From Faecalimonas sp. (GTDB taxonomy: Bacteria > Bacillota > Clostridia > Lachnospirales > Lachnospiraceae), in NCBI GenBank assembly GCA_029264305.1, contig JARICA010000008.1:231812-295811 (forward strand): a stretch of 64,000 nt of DNA, written 5' to 3'. Position 1 is the stretch's first letter. The number at the start of each line of letters is the position of its first letter. This document shows, piece after piece, positions 48,208-58,184 of this stretch. The translations under genes and the position numbers were made by a program. Below the pieces are notes generated by a model. That model was not told the DNA's origin. It did not search any database and saw nothing but the letters and a program-made list of their open reading frames with translations.

Positions 48208-49059
48208 ATGAGTATGATAAAAACAAACCACCTTGTGTTTGAATATGATAAATTAGATGAAACAGGTAATGTAGTTGGAAAGCATCGAGCAATTGATGAT
48301 GTGAACTTAAATATAGAAGAAGGGCAGTTTGTTGCGATTCTAGGGCATAACGGTTCTGGAAAATCAACATTGGCGAAACATATTAATGCAATTTTGACAT
48401 CTACAGAAGGGACAATGTGGGTCGATGGAAAAGATACAAAGGATTTAAACAAACTTTGGGAAATACGTCAGTCAGCAGGAATGGTGTTTCAAAATCCGGA
48501 TAATCAGATTATTGGAACAGTTGTGGAAGAAGATGTAGGATTTGGACCAGAGAATTTGGGTGTTCCTACGGAAGAAATTTGGAATAGAGTGGATAAAAGT
48601 CTTCATGCAGTTGGTATGGAGGAATATAGACATCATTCACCAAATAAATTGTCAGGTGGACAGAAACAACGTGTGGCTATTGCTGGTGTAATTGCTATGT
48701 GTCCGAAATGTATTGTGTTAGATGAACCGACGGCAATGTTAGATCCAATTGGAAGAAAAGAAGTTTTACGTACAGTTGAAGAACTGCGAAAAAAGGAAAA
48801 GGTTACGGTTATTTTAATTACACATTATATGGAAGAAGTTATAGGAGCAGATAGAGTGTTTGTCATGGAACAGGGGCATGTTGTCATGGATGGAACACCA
48901 AGAGAAATATTTTCACAAGTGGAAGAACTGAAAAAATATAGATTAGATGTTCCACAGGTAACAATGTTGGCGTATGAATTAAGAAAAAAAGGAGTAAAAC
49001 TTCCGAAGGATATTCTTAAAACCGAAGAATTAGTGGAGGCATTATGTCAATTAAATTAG
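48208..49059 (+). CDS. ecfA1: Energy-coupling factor transporter ATPase
   Basis: ABC ATPase: [26 protein letters not shown]. Confidence 0.94.
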   Translation: MSMIKTNHLVFEYDKLDETGNVVGKHRAIDDVNLNIEEGQFVAILGHNGSGKSTLAKHINAILTSTEGTMWVDGKDTKDLNKLWEIRQSAGMVFQNPDNQIIGTVVEEDVGFGPENLGVPTEEIWNRVDKSLHAVGMEEYRHHSPNKLSGGQKQRVAIAGVIAMCPKCIVLDEPTAMLDPIGRKEVLRTVEELRKKEKVTVILITHYMEEVIGADRVFVMEQGHVVMDGTPREIFSQVEELKKYRLDVPQVTMLAYELRKKGVKLPKDILKTEELVEALCQLN

Positions 49060-49886
49060 AACATATCAATTATATATATGGAGAGGGTACAGCGTATAGA
49101 AAACAAGCGCTAAAAGATGTATCTTTAGAAATCCCGCAAGGACAGTTTGTAGGAATTATAGGGCATACTGGTTCGGGAAAATCAACTTTGATTCAACACT
49201 TAAATGGCTTGATGAAAGCAACCGGTGGAAAATTTTATTTCAATGATGAAGATGTGTATGCAGAAGGATATTCTATGCGAAAATTGAGAAGTGAAGTTGG
49301 GCTTGTTTTTCAATATCCGGAACACCAGTTATTTGAAGTAGATGTGTTGACGGATGTTTGTTTTGGACCTAAAAATCAAGGATTGCCTAAAGAAGAATGT
49401 GAAAAAAGAGCAAGAGAAGCATTGGAAGCGGTAGGATTTCCTGAAAAATATTATGGACAATCTCCATTTGACCTATCAGGAGGACAGAAAAGACGTGTAG
49501 CGATTGCAGGAGTTTTGGCAATGAGACCTAAAGTTCTTGTACTAGATGAACCAACAGCAGGGCTAGATCCAAAAGGAAGAGATGAGATTTTAGACCAAAT
49601 AGCAGAATTACATCGCCAAGGAGACATGACGGTAGTTTTGGTATCACATAGTATGGAAGATGTAGCAAAATATGTAGATCGACTTATCGTAATGAATAGA
49701 GGAGAAAAGATGTTTGATGGGACACCAAAAGAAGTGTTTTCCCATTATCAGGAATTGGAGAAGATAGGGTTGTCAGCACCACAGGTTACTTATGTAATGA
49801 ATGCATTGAAAAATAAAGGATTTGAGGTAAGCACAGAGGCAACAACTATCGAGGAAGCCGTAGAGGAGATAATGAAAGTATTATGA
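49044..49886 (+). CDS. ecfA2: Energy-coupling factor transporter ATPase
   Basis: ABC ATPase: [26 protein letters not shown]. Confidence 0.94.
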   Translation: MSIKLEHINYIYGEGTAYRKQALKDVSLEIPQGQFVGIIGHTGSGKSTLIQHLNGLMKATGGKFYFNDEDVYAEGYSMRKLRSEVGLVFQYPEHQLFEVDVLTDVCFGPKNQGLPKEECEKRAREALEAVGFPEKYYGQSPFDLSGGQKRRVAIAGVLAMRPKVLVLDEPTAGLDPKGRDEILDQIAELHRQGDMTVVLVSHSMEDVAKYVDRLIVMNRGEKMFDGTPKEVFSHYQELEKIGLSAPQVTYVMNALKNKGFEVSTEATTIEEAVEEIMKVL

Positions 49887-50707
49887 TTAGAGATATAACA
49901 ATAGGACAATATTATCCGGCAAACAGCATTGTGCATAGACTTGATCCACGAGTAAAAATTATGTGTACGTTATTTTACTTGATTTCACTTTTCCTATTCA
50001 AAAGTGTGTTAGGATATGTGCTTTGTACGGCATTTTTATTTACAGTAATTAAAGTATCAAAAGTACCGTTTAAATTTATCACAAAAGGGCTGAAACCTAT
50101 CGTTATTTTATTGATGATTACAGTCATATTTAATTTGTTTTTAACAAATCAAGGAAACGTATTAGTTTCTTTTTGGGTTTTGAAAATTACGGACGAAGGA
50201 CTTCGCACGGCAGTATATATGGCAATACGTCTTATTTACTTAATTGTCGGCTCATCATTGATGACATTAACAACAACACCAAATGAGTTAACAGACGGGA
50301 TCGAACGTTTGTTAAAACCATTTAACAAAATTAAAATGCCAGTGCATGAAATCGCAATGATGATGTCTATTGCACTACGCTTTATTCCGATTTTACTGGA
50401 AGAAACAGACAAAATTATGAAAGCACAAATAGCAAGAGGAGCAGATTTAGAAAACGGAAATCTTATTCAGAAAGCAAAAAACATGATTCCAATACTTGTT
50501 CCTTTATTTGTATCTGCATTTCGTAGAGCAAACGATTTAGCAATGGCAATGGAAGCAAGATGTTATCGAGGTGGAGAAGGACGTACAAAAATGAAACCAC
50601 TTATATATCAAAAAAGAGATTATATTGCTTATGTGGTAACAATACTATATATAGTAGTTATGGTTTTGGTAGGACGTTATATATCCTTTCGGGTGTGGAT
50701 ATTTTAG
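49883..50707 (+). CDS. ecfT: Energy-coupling factor transporter transmembrane protein
   Basis: HRLDPRVKI and MAMEARCYRGGEGRTK (Ala-Arg-Gly-type coupling motifs). Confidence 0.94.
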   Translation: MIRDITIGQYYPANSIVHRLDPRVKIMCTLFYLISLFLFKSVLGYVLCTAFLFTVIKVSKVPFKFITKGLKPIVILLMITVIFNLFLTNQGNVLVSFWVLKITDEGLRTAVYMAIRLIYLIVGSSLMTLTTTPNELTDGIERLLKPFNKIKMPVHEIAMMMSIALRFIPILLEETDKIMKAQIARGADLENGNLIQKAKNMIPILVPLFVSAFRRANDLAMAMEARCYRGGEGRTKMKPLIYQKRDYIAYVVTILYIVVMVLVGRYISFRVWIF

Positions 50708-50754
50708 TTAATTGGGGACGTAGTAAAATTGAGTTTTACTACGTCCCCAATTAA
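50708..50754. repeat. Inverted-repeat element, copy 2
   Basis: TTAATTGGGGACGTAGTAAAA TTGAG TTTTACTACGTCCCCAATTAA, perfect 21-bp arms. Confidence 0.93.
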
Positions 50755-50792
50755 GAAATGCCCTGTCCCTTTTTGAAGAGTAGAGGTAAGAA

Positions 50793-51530
50793 ATGAAAAG
50801 AGTGAAGTTGACAATTGCCTATGATGGCACGAATTATTGTGGATGGCAAATTCAGCCAAATGGGATTACGATAGAAGAAGTAGTGAATAAAGCATTAAGA
50901 AAATTGACTGGTGAAAATATTACAGTGATTGGAGCGAGTAGAACAGATTCTGGAGTGCATGCTATGGGAAATGTGGCTGTGTTTGATACGGAAACAACTA
51001 TTCCTCCAGAGCGAATAGCTATGGCGGTGAATCGCATTTTGCCAGAGGATATTGTGGTAGTGAAATCAGAAGAAGTCGCATTGGATTTTCATCCGAGATA
51101 TTGTGATTGTGAAAAGACATATGAATACCATATTGTAAATACGCGAACTCTTATTCCAACAAAGCGTTTGACAAATTACTTTGTTTCCTATGAATTAGAT
51201 ATAGAGAAAATGCGAAAAGGGGCGGCATACCTTTTAGGAGAACATGATTTTGCTAGTTTTTGTAATATAAAAACAGATGTGGAAAATACAGTGCGTACAG
51301 TCAAAGAATTAGAGATTCTGAAAAATAATGAAGAAATTACGATTAGAATTAGCGGAAATGGTTTTCTTTATAATATGGTTCGAATTATTGTTGGAACACT
51401 TATTAGAGTGGGAAGAGGATTCTATCAACCGGAACAAGTAAAAGAAATTCTGGAGGCAAAAAATAGGAAAATAGCAGGAGTAACAGCCCCTCCACATGGG
51501 TTGATGTTAATGGAAATTAGATATAATTAA
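50793..51530 (+). CDS. truA: tRNA pseudouridine(38-40) synthase
   Basis: YDGTNYCGWQIQPN and GASRTDSGVHAMG motifs. Confidence 0.96.
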   Translation: MKRVKLTIAYDGTNYCGWQIQPNGITIEEVVNKALRKLTGENITVIGASRTDSGVHAMGNVAVFDTETTIPPERIAMAVNRILPEDIVVVKSEEVALDFHPRYCDCEKTYEYHIVNTRTLIPTKRLTNYFVSYELDIEKMRKGAAYLLGEHDFASFCNIKTDVENTVRTVKELEILKNNEEITIRISGNGFLYNMVRIIVGTLIRVGRGFYQPEQVKEILEAKNRKIAGVTAPPHGLMLMEIRYN

Positions 51531-51569
51531 ATAGAGAAAGTATGCAAAAGTGAGGAATAGAAAAGAAGA

Positions 51570-53735
51570 ATGAAATCATTAGTTATAGCAGAAAAACCAT
51601 CAGTGGCTAGAGATATTGCAAGGGTACTGAAATGTAAAAAGAATATTTCTGGTGCTATTGAAGGGGAAAATTATATTGTGACGTGGGCATTGGGGCATTT
51701 GGTTACCCTTGCAGATCCGGAGGGATATGACAAGAAATTTAAAGAATGGAAAATGGATGTTCTTCCCATGATGCCAAAAAAAATGGAATTAGTTGTCATT
51801 AAAAAGACTGCAAAACAATACAATGCGGTAAAGGCACAATTATTTAGAAAAGATGTGGTTGAAATTATTATTGCTACAGATGCCGGAAGAGAAGGAGAAC
51901 TTGTTGCGAGATGGATTTTGGCAAAAGCGAATTGTCATAAACCAATAAAACGTCTTTGGATTTCTTCTGTGACAGACAAAGCAATTAAAGAGGGATTCGC
52001 ACATCTTACGGACGGAAGAAAATATAATGATTTATATATGGCTGCGATTTCCCGTGCGGAAGCGGATTGGCTTGTTGGAATTAATGCTACTCGTGCGTTG
52101 ACTTGTAAATATAATGCCCAATTATCCTGTGGTCGAGTGCAGACCCCTACACTTGCCATGATTGCAAAAAGAGAAGAAGAGATTAAAAAATTCAAGGCAC
52201 AGACATATTATGGCTTGGGTGTTTCAGCAGGAAAGATTAAATGGACATGGCAAGATGGAAAATCAGGAAGTTATCGCACATTTTCAAAAGAAAGAATTCA
52301 AGAATTAGAGAATGCGGTGCAAAGAGGACAACTGAAAATAGAAGAAGTGGAAAAAACAGCCAAGAAATCTTTCGCTCCAGGTCTTTATGATTTGACGGAA
52401 TTACAGAGAGATGCAAATAGGAGATTCGGATTTTCTGCAAAACAAACATTAAATATTATGCAAAGACTTTATGAAAATCATAAAGTGTTGACCTATCCAA
52501 GAACAGATTCAAAGTATATCGGAAGAGATATAGTAGATACGATTAAAGATAGACTGCGTGCTTGTGGTGTAGGGCCATATAAAAAACTTGCGGGAAGTCT
52601 TTTGATGAAGCCATTGCAGACAAATAAATCTTTTGTGGACGATAAAAAAGTGAGTGATCATCATGCCATTATTCCGACAGAACAATACGTACAATTGGAA
52701 CATATGACAAATGAAGAAAGAAAAATTTATGATTTAGTTGTGAGAAGATTTTTAAGTGTTCTTTATCCGCCGTTTATATATGAGCAGACAACGTTAAAAG
52801 GAAAAGTGGAAAAAGAAACTTTTATAGCAAAAGGAAAGACAGTTCAACAGATTGGATGGAAAGAGGTGTACGAGTACGAAGAAGAAAAGGAAGAGGAATT
52901 GCTCGAACAATCTTTACCACAAATAGAAAAAGGAAATACATTTTTAATTGAAAAAGTATTTGTGACTGAGGGAAAGACAAAGCCACCAGCAAGATTTACA
53001 GAGGCAACTCTTTTATCGGCAATGGAAAATCCAGTTAAATATATGGAGTCAAAAGATAAACAGACAGTAGAGACACTTGGTGAAACAGGAGGTCTGGGAA
53101 CAGTAGCTACAAGAGCGGATATTATTGACAAACTTTTTAATACATTTCTTATGGAACTGAAGGGAAAGGAAATTTATTTAACATCAAAAGGGAAACAACT
53201 GTTGTCTTTGGTACCCGAAGAGTTGAAAAAGCCAGAGTTAACGGCGGATTGGGAGATGAAACTTTCGCGTGTTGCAAAGGGAAAACAAAAAAAAGAAACT
53301 TTCATGAAGGAGATTAAAACATATACGGAAGATATCGTTCAAGAAATTAAATCAGGAGAAGGTCAATTTCGACATGATAATGTAACAACGAAGAAATGCC
53401 CAAAATGTAATAAACCGATGTTAGCGGTAAATGGGAAAAATGCTAGAATGCTTGTTTGCCAAGACAGAGAATGTGGGCACAAAGAAGTAATCGCAAGACT
53501 TTCCAATGCAAGATGCCCAAATTGTCATAAAAAAATGGAAATAATAAAAAAGGGTGAAGAAGAGCAATTTGTATGTGGTTGTGGTTATAAAGAAAAAATG
53601 TCTGCTTTTAAGGTTAGAAGAGAAAAAGAGGGAGCTGGGGTAAGTAAAAAAGAGGTACAGCGTTACTTAAAGAAGCAGAAAGAAGAACCTGTTAACACCG
53701 CATTCGCAGACGCACTTGCAAAGTTAAAAATTTAG
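51570..53735 (+). CDS. topB: DNA topoisomerase III
   Basis: LVIAEKPSVARDIA, ATDAGREGELVAR, SCGRVQTPTL, LTYPRTDSKYI, C-terminal zinc ribbons. Confidence 0.96.
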   Translation: MKSLVIAEKPSVARDIARVLKCKKNISGAIEGENYIVTWALGHLVTLADPEGYDKKFKEWKMDVLPMMPKKMELVVIKKTAKQYNAVKAQLFRKDVVEIIIATDAGREGELVARWILAKANCHKPIKRLWISSVTDKAIKEGFAHLTDGRKYNDLYMAAISRAEADWLVGINATRALTCKYNAQLSCGRVQTPTLAMIAKREEEIKKFKAQTYYGLGVSAGKIKWTWQDGKSGSYRTFSKERIQELENAVQRGQLKIEEVEKTAKKSFAPGLYDLTELQRDANRRFGFSAKQTLNIMQRLYENHKVLTYPRTDSKYIGRDIVDTIKDRLRACGVGPYKKLAGSLLMKPLQTNKSFVDDKKVSDHHAIIPTEQYVQLEHMTNEERKIYDLVVRRFLSVLYPPFIYEQTTLKGKVEKETFIAKGKTVQQIGWKEVYEYEEEKEEELLEQSLPQIEKGNTFLIEKVFVTEGKTKPPARFTEATLLSAMENPVKYMESKDKQTVETLGETGGLGTVATRADIIDKLFNTFLMELKGKEIYLTSKGKQLLSLVPEELKKPELTADWEMKLSRVAKGKQKKETFMKEIKTYTEDIVQEIKSGEGQFRHDNVTTKKCPKCNKPMLAVNGKNARMLVCQDRECGHKEVIARLSNARCPNCHKKMEIIKKGEEEQFVCGCGYKEKMSAFKVRREKEGAGVSKKEVQRYLKKQKEEPVNTAFADALAKLKI

Positions 53736-53888
53736 AAAACGATATTGTTATTGGAAGAGAAAAGAAAAAAAGATAATGAATTAGTTAAATAGGCTACAAA
53801 ATCATTAGGTAACGTGGTAATATATAAAGCGTATTAGTTAATAGTACAGAATGACAAAAGTAACATATATAGAAAGGAAGAAATAAAC

Positions 53889-54620
53889 ATGAAAATTTGT
53901 GTAGCAAAAGATTATAATGAAATGAGCAGAAAGGCAGCGAATATCATTGGAGCACAGGTTATTATGAAACCAAATTGTGTTCTTGGACTTGCAACTGGCT
54001 CTTCACCAATCGGTACATATAAAGAATTAATTAAAAGATATGAAGAAGGAGATTTAGATTTTTCACAGGTAAAATCTGTAAATCTAGATGAATACAAAGG
54101 ACTTCCAAGAGAAAATGATCAAAGTTATTATTATTTCATGAACGACAATTTCTTTAATCATATTAATATTGATAAAGAAAATACAAATGTTCCAAATGGT
54201 ATGGAACCTAATGCAGAAGAAGAATGTGCACGTTATGAAGAATTAATCAATTCTCTTGGTGGAGTTGATTTGCAATTATTAGGACTCGGACATAATGGAC
54301 ATATTGGGTTTAACGAACCAGCTCCACAGTTTGATAAAGTTACACATTGTGTAGATTTACAGGAAAGTACAATTGAAGCAAATAAACGTTTCTTCGCTTC
54401 AGCAGATGATGTTCCAAGACAAGCATATACAATGGGAATTGGAACAATTATGAATGCTAAAAAAATTGTTGTTGTTGTAAGTGGGGAAGATAAAGCAGAA
54501 ATTGTGAACAAAGCATTTTTCGGACCAGTTACTCCAGAAGTACCTGCATCTATTTTGCAGATGCATCCAGATGTAACAATTGTATGTGACGAGGCAGCAT
54601 ATTCTAAAGTAGCTCGATAG
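53889..54620 (+). CDS. nagB: Glucosamine-6-phosphate deaminase
   Basis: LGLATGSSPIGTYKELI, LGLGHNGHIGFNEP motifs. Confidence 0.97.
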   Translation: MKICVAKDYNEMSRKAANIIGAQVIMKPNCVLGLATGSSPIGTYKELIKRYEEGDLDFSQVKSVNLDEYKGLPRENDQSYYYFMNDNFFNHINIDKENTNVPNGMEPNAEEECARYEELINSLGGVDLQLLGLGHNGHIGFNEPAPQFDKVTHCVDLQESTIEANKRFFASADDVPRQAYTMGIGTIMNAKKIVVVVSGEDKAEIVNKAFFGPVTPEVPASILQMHPDVTIVCDEAAYSKVAR

Positions 54621-54631
54621 AGGTGAGAACA

Positions 54632-55738
54632 ATGATTATTAAGAACGTACAAGTATTTACAGAAGAAGGAAGATTTGAGCCGGGAGAAATTATTATTGAG
54701 AATGGTGTTTTTCAAGATGTGGCAACAAATCAGGATGAAGTAATAGATGGACAGGGTGGATATGCCATCCCTGGATTGATTGATGTACATTTTCATGGTG
54801 CAGTGGGTCATGATTTCTGTGATGGAACAGAAGAGGCAATTCGTGAAATTGCAAAATACGAAGCATCACAGGGAATTACAACAATGATTCCAGCTACAAT
54901 GACATTGTCAGAAGAAGAATTGTTACATATTTCAAAGACGGCAGGGGAATATAAAAGCGAAGAAGGTGCTGTTCTTGCAGGAATTAATATGGAAGGACCG
55001 TTTATTTCATCAGGCAAAAAAGGTGCACAGGCAGGAACATATATTGTTACACCAAGTGTGGAAATGTTCCATAAATTGCAAGATGCTGCAAATGGGTTAT
55101 ATCGTCTTATCGACATTGCACCAGAAGTAGATGGGGCAATGGAATTTATCAAAGAATTAAAAGACGAAGTACATATTTCTTTTGCACATACATTGGCAGA
55201 TTATGATACTGCGAAAAAAGGATATGATTTAGGTGCAGACCATGCAACACATTTATACAATGCAATGCCTGCATTTACACATCGCGCACCAGGTGTTATT
55301 GGAGCGGCACATGACAGTAGTCACTGCTTTGTTGAATTAATTACAGACGGTGTACACATTCACCCATCTGTTGTTAGAACAACATTTGATATGTTTAAAA
55401 ATAGAGTTGTTTTGATTAGTGATAGTATGCGCGCGACAGGACTTGACGATGGAGAATATACATTGGGTGGTCAGGCAGTAAAAGTAGAAGGAAATCAGGC
55501 TACACTTATTTCTACTGGAGCATTGGCAGGTTCGGTGACAAACTTGATGGATTGTGTAAGAGTTGCCGTTCAAAAGATGAATATTCCGTTAGAAGAGGCG
55601 ATTGCAGCAGCGACAATTAATCCAGCAAAAAGTGTTGGTTTGGATGACAAATACGGCTCAATCAAAACAGGAAAAATTGGAAATGTTGTATTGTTGAATG
55701 AAGATTTATCTTTAAAAGAAGTTATTATCAATGGTTAA
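54632..55738 (+). CDS. nagA: N-acetylglucosamine-6-phosphate deacetylase
   Basis: GLIDVHFHGAVGHDFCD, HLYNAMPAFTHRAPGVIGAA motifs; next to nagB. Confidence 0.96.
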   Translation: MIIKNVQVFTEEGRFEPGEIIIENGVFQDVATNQDEVIDGQGGYAIPGLIDVHFHGAVGHDFCDGTEEAIREIAKYEASQGITTMIPATMTLSEEELLHISKTAGEYKSEEGAVLAGINMEGPFISSGKKGAQAGTYIVTPSVEMFHKLQDAANGLYRLIDIAPEVDGAMEFIKELKDEVHISFAHTLADYDTAKKGYDLGADHATHLYNAMPAFTHRAPGVIGAAHDSSHCFVELITDGVHIHPSVVRTTFDMFKNRVVLISDSMRATGLDDGEYTLGGQAVKVEGNQATLISTGALAGSVTNLMDCVRVAVQKMNIPLEEAIAAATINPAKSVGLDDKYGSIKTGKIGNVVLLNEDLSLKEVIING

Positions 55739-55752
55739 TAAAAAGGAGTAAT

Positions 55753-56259
55753 ATGGCATTTGTAGAGATTTCAATAAATGAACTGCAGATAAATCCGTTT
55801 ACTAAGATTGGAAAAGAATGGACTTTGATTACAGCAGGAAATATGCAAAAGCATAATACTATGACAGCAAGTTGGGGAGGTGTGGGCGTTCTTTGGAATA
55901 AGAACGTGGCAACAATTTACATTCGACCACAAAGATATACAAAGGAATTTGTAGATGGAAATGAAAGATTCACTCTTACATTTTTTCCAGAAGAATATCG
56001 AGAAGCTTTGACTTATTTAGGAAGAGTGTCTGGAAAAGATAGAGATAAAATAAAAGAATGTGGATTGACGCCGATAGAATTAGAAGAAACAATTGCTTTT
56101 GAAGAAGCACAACTTGTTTTTGTTTGTAGAAAATTATATGCGGATACATTAAAGCCAGAATGTTTTTTGGATGGAGAAACGGAACAAAGAAGTTACCCTG
56201 AGAAAGATTACCATACAATGTATGTAGCGGAAATTGAACGAGTTTTTGTAAGAAAATAA
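55753..56259 (+). CDS. Flavin reductase-like (FMN-binding split barrel) family protein
   Basis: NTMTASWGGVGVLWNKNVATIYIRPQRYTKEFVDGNERFTLTFF pattern. Confidence 0.85.
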   Translation: MAFVEISINELQINPFTKIGKEWTLITAGNMQKHNTMTASWGGVGVLWNKNVATIYIRPQRYTKEFVDGNERFTLTFFPEEYREALTYLGRVSGKDRDKIKECGLTPIELEETIAFEEAQLVFVCRKLYADTLKPECFLDGETEQRSYPEKDYHTMYVAEIERVFVRK

Positions 56260-56334
56260 AAATGACTCGCTCCATAAAACTCTTTTGCTTGACAAAAGCA
56301 TATGAATACGTTACCATTCAGATATATAACGAAA

Positions 56335-56600
56335 AGCGATGAAGAGAAAAAGTAGTAATTGAGAATGCCGTACAGAGAGTTGCCGGTTGCTGAGAGGCGC
56401 ATGGACTATTGGTTATGAATACATCTTGGAGCAGTACACCGAATATGAGAATTAGTAGGCTGTAACGGATTGGCACTCGTTAACGTGCTGAAAGTATTGT
56501 TAGATACTTGTTGAGGCGTTCAATGTGAGTTGAATGTGAATTAAGGTGGTACCGCGAGATATACTCGCCCTTTAGAAATAAGGGGCGAGTTTTTTGTGTT
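56335..56600 (+). promoter_or_regulatory. T-box leader (Tyr) upstream of tyrS
   Basis: Stem I pattern GCGATGAAGAGA..AGTA; T-box AAGGTGGTACCGCG at 56543-56556; terminator ACTCGCCCTTTAGAAATAAGGGGCGAGTTTTTT; likely specifier TAC in GAATACATC (56420-56422). Confidence 0.92.
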
Positions 56601-56654
56601 GAAAAGAATTTTCAAAACTTGTCCCAAAATAAAGAAATTAAAGGAGATAGAAGA

Positions 56655-57878
56655 ATGAAAATTTATAACGAACTTAAAGCAAGAGGATTGATTGCACAAG
56701 TAACAGATGAAGAATTGATTAGTAACTTAATTAACGAAGGGAAAGCAACATTTTATATTGGATTTGATCCAACAGCAGATAGCCTTCATGTAGGACACTT
56801 TATGGCACTTTGCTTGATGAAACGTTTACAGATGGCAGGAAATAAACCAATAGCTTTACTTGGCGGTGGTACAGGATATATTGGTGATCCTTCTGGAAGA
56901 AGTGATATGCGTTCTATGATGACACCAGAACAGATTCAACATAACTGCGATTGTTTTAAAGAACAGATGAGTAAATTTATTGACTTTTCAGAAGGAAAAG
57001 CATTGATGGTAAATAATGCAGATTGGTTACTTGGATTAAATTATATTGATTTACTTCGAGAAGTTGGACCACATTTTTCTGTAAATCGTATGCTTACTGC
57101 TGAATGTTATAAACAACGTATGGAAAAAGGATTAAGCTTCCTTGAATTTAACTATATGATTATGCAAGCATATGACTTCTATGCATTATACCAAAACTAT
57201 GGATGTAATTTACAGTTTGGTGGAGATGATCAGTGGAGCAATATGTTAGCTGGAACAGAATTGATTCGCCGTAAACTTGGAAAAGATGCAAGTGCAATGA
57301 CAATTACATTGCTATTGAATTCAGAAGGCAAGAAAATGGGAAAAACACAATCAGGTGCGGTATGGTTAGATCCAAACAAAACTTCTCCATTTGAGTTTTA
57401 TCAATACTGGAGAAATGTAGCTGATGCTGATGTATTAAAATGTATTCGTATGCTTACATTCCTTCCACTAGAAGAAATTGATGAGATGGATAAATGGGAA
57501 GGAAGTCAGTTAAATAAAGCGAAAGAAATTCTTGCCTTTGAATTAACAAAACTTGTGCATAGCGAAGAAGAAGCAGTGAAAGCACAGGAAAGTTCAAGAG
57601 AACTTTTTGCAAAAGGGGCAGCTGCGAATATGCCTACAGCAGAGTTGGAAGAAGCAGATTTTGCAGAAGGAAATATTGATATTTTGACTATGCTTGTAAA
57701 AAGTGGATTAGTTCCATCTAAGTCAGAGGCAAGACGTGCTGTACAACAAGGCGGTGTTGCTGTAGATGGAGAAAAAGTGGAAGATATTAAAACAGAGTAC
57801 ACAAAAGATGATTTGAGCGGAGAAGGTATTGTTTTAAGAAGAGGAAAGAAAAATTTCCGCAAAGTAATTGTAAAATAA
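56655..57878 (+). CDS. tyrS: Tyrosyl-tRNA synthetase
   Basis: [18 protein letters not shown] and [13 protein letters not shown] motifs; S4 domain C-terminus. Confidence 0.97.
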   Translation: MKIYNELKARGLIAQVTDEELISNLINEGKATFYIGFDPTADSLHVGHFMALCLMKRLQMAGNKPIALLGGGTGYIGDPSGRSDMRSMMTPEQIQHNCDCFKEQMSKFIDFSEGKALMVNNADWLLGLNYIDLLREVGPHFSVNRMLTAECYKQRMEKGLSFLEFNYMIMQAYDFYALYQNYGCNLQFGGDDQWSNMLAGTELIRRKLGKDASAMTITLLLNSEGKKMGKTQSGAVWLDPNKTSPFEFYQYWRNVADADVLKCIRMLTFLPLEEIDEMDKWEGSQLNKAKEILAFELTKLVHSEEEAVKAQESSRELFAKGAAANMPTAELEEADFAEGNIDILTMLVKSGLVPSKSEARRAVQQGGVAVDGEKVEDIKTEYTKDDLSGEGIVLRRGKKNFRKVIVK

Positions 57879-57886
57879 TGAAAGAA

Positions 57887-57922
57887 AAAGGAAAGTGTTT
57901 TGGGAAGACACTTTCCTTTTTA
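57887..57922 (+). terminator. Rho-independent terminator
   Basis: AAAGGAAAGTGT...ACACTTTCCTTTTT. Confidence 0.85.
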
Positions 57923-58184
57923 ATCTTTATGCTCCACTCCTTTGGAAAATTACTACTTTCTTTTTTGTTTAAAAGTTTGTAAAAATAATTTTCTAAAAAA
58001 TAACACAAAAAAATAAATGTGTCAATATATTCAAGAAAAAAGAAGATAAAAACAATTTATTTAAACTCTGTTTGAAATTTTTTGCGTTTTTATTTTTTTC
58101 GAGATATAATTTGTAAAATGAGTGTGAAAAGAATTTACATTTTGCAGTATAAAAGGTATCATAGAAGCATAGAAAATGGAGGTG

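Noticed and set aside
51570-53735. topB as a marker of an integrative conjugative element
   Set aside because: Neighbours are truA and nagBA; no relaxase, T4SS or integrase genes.
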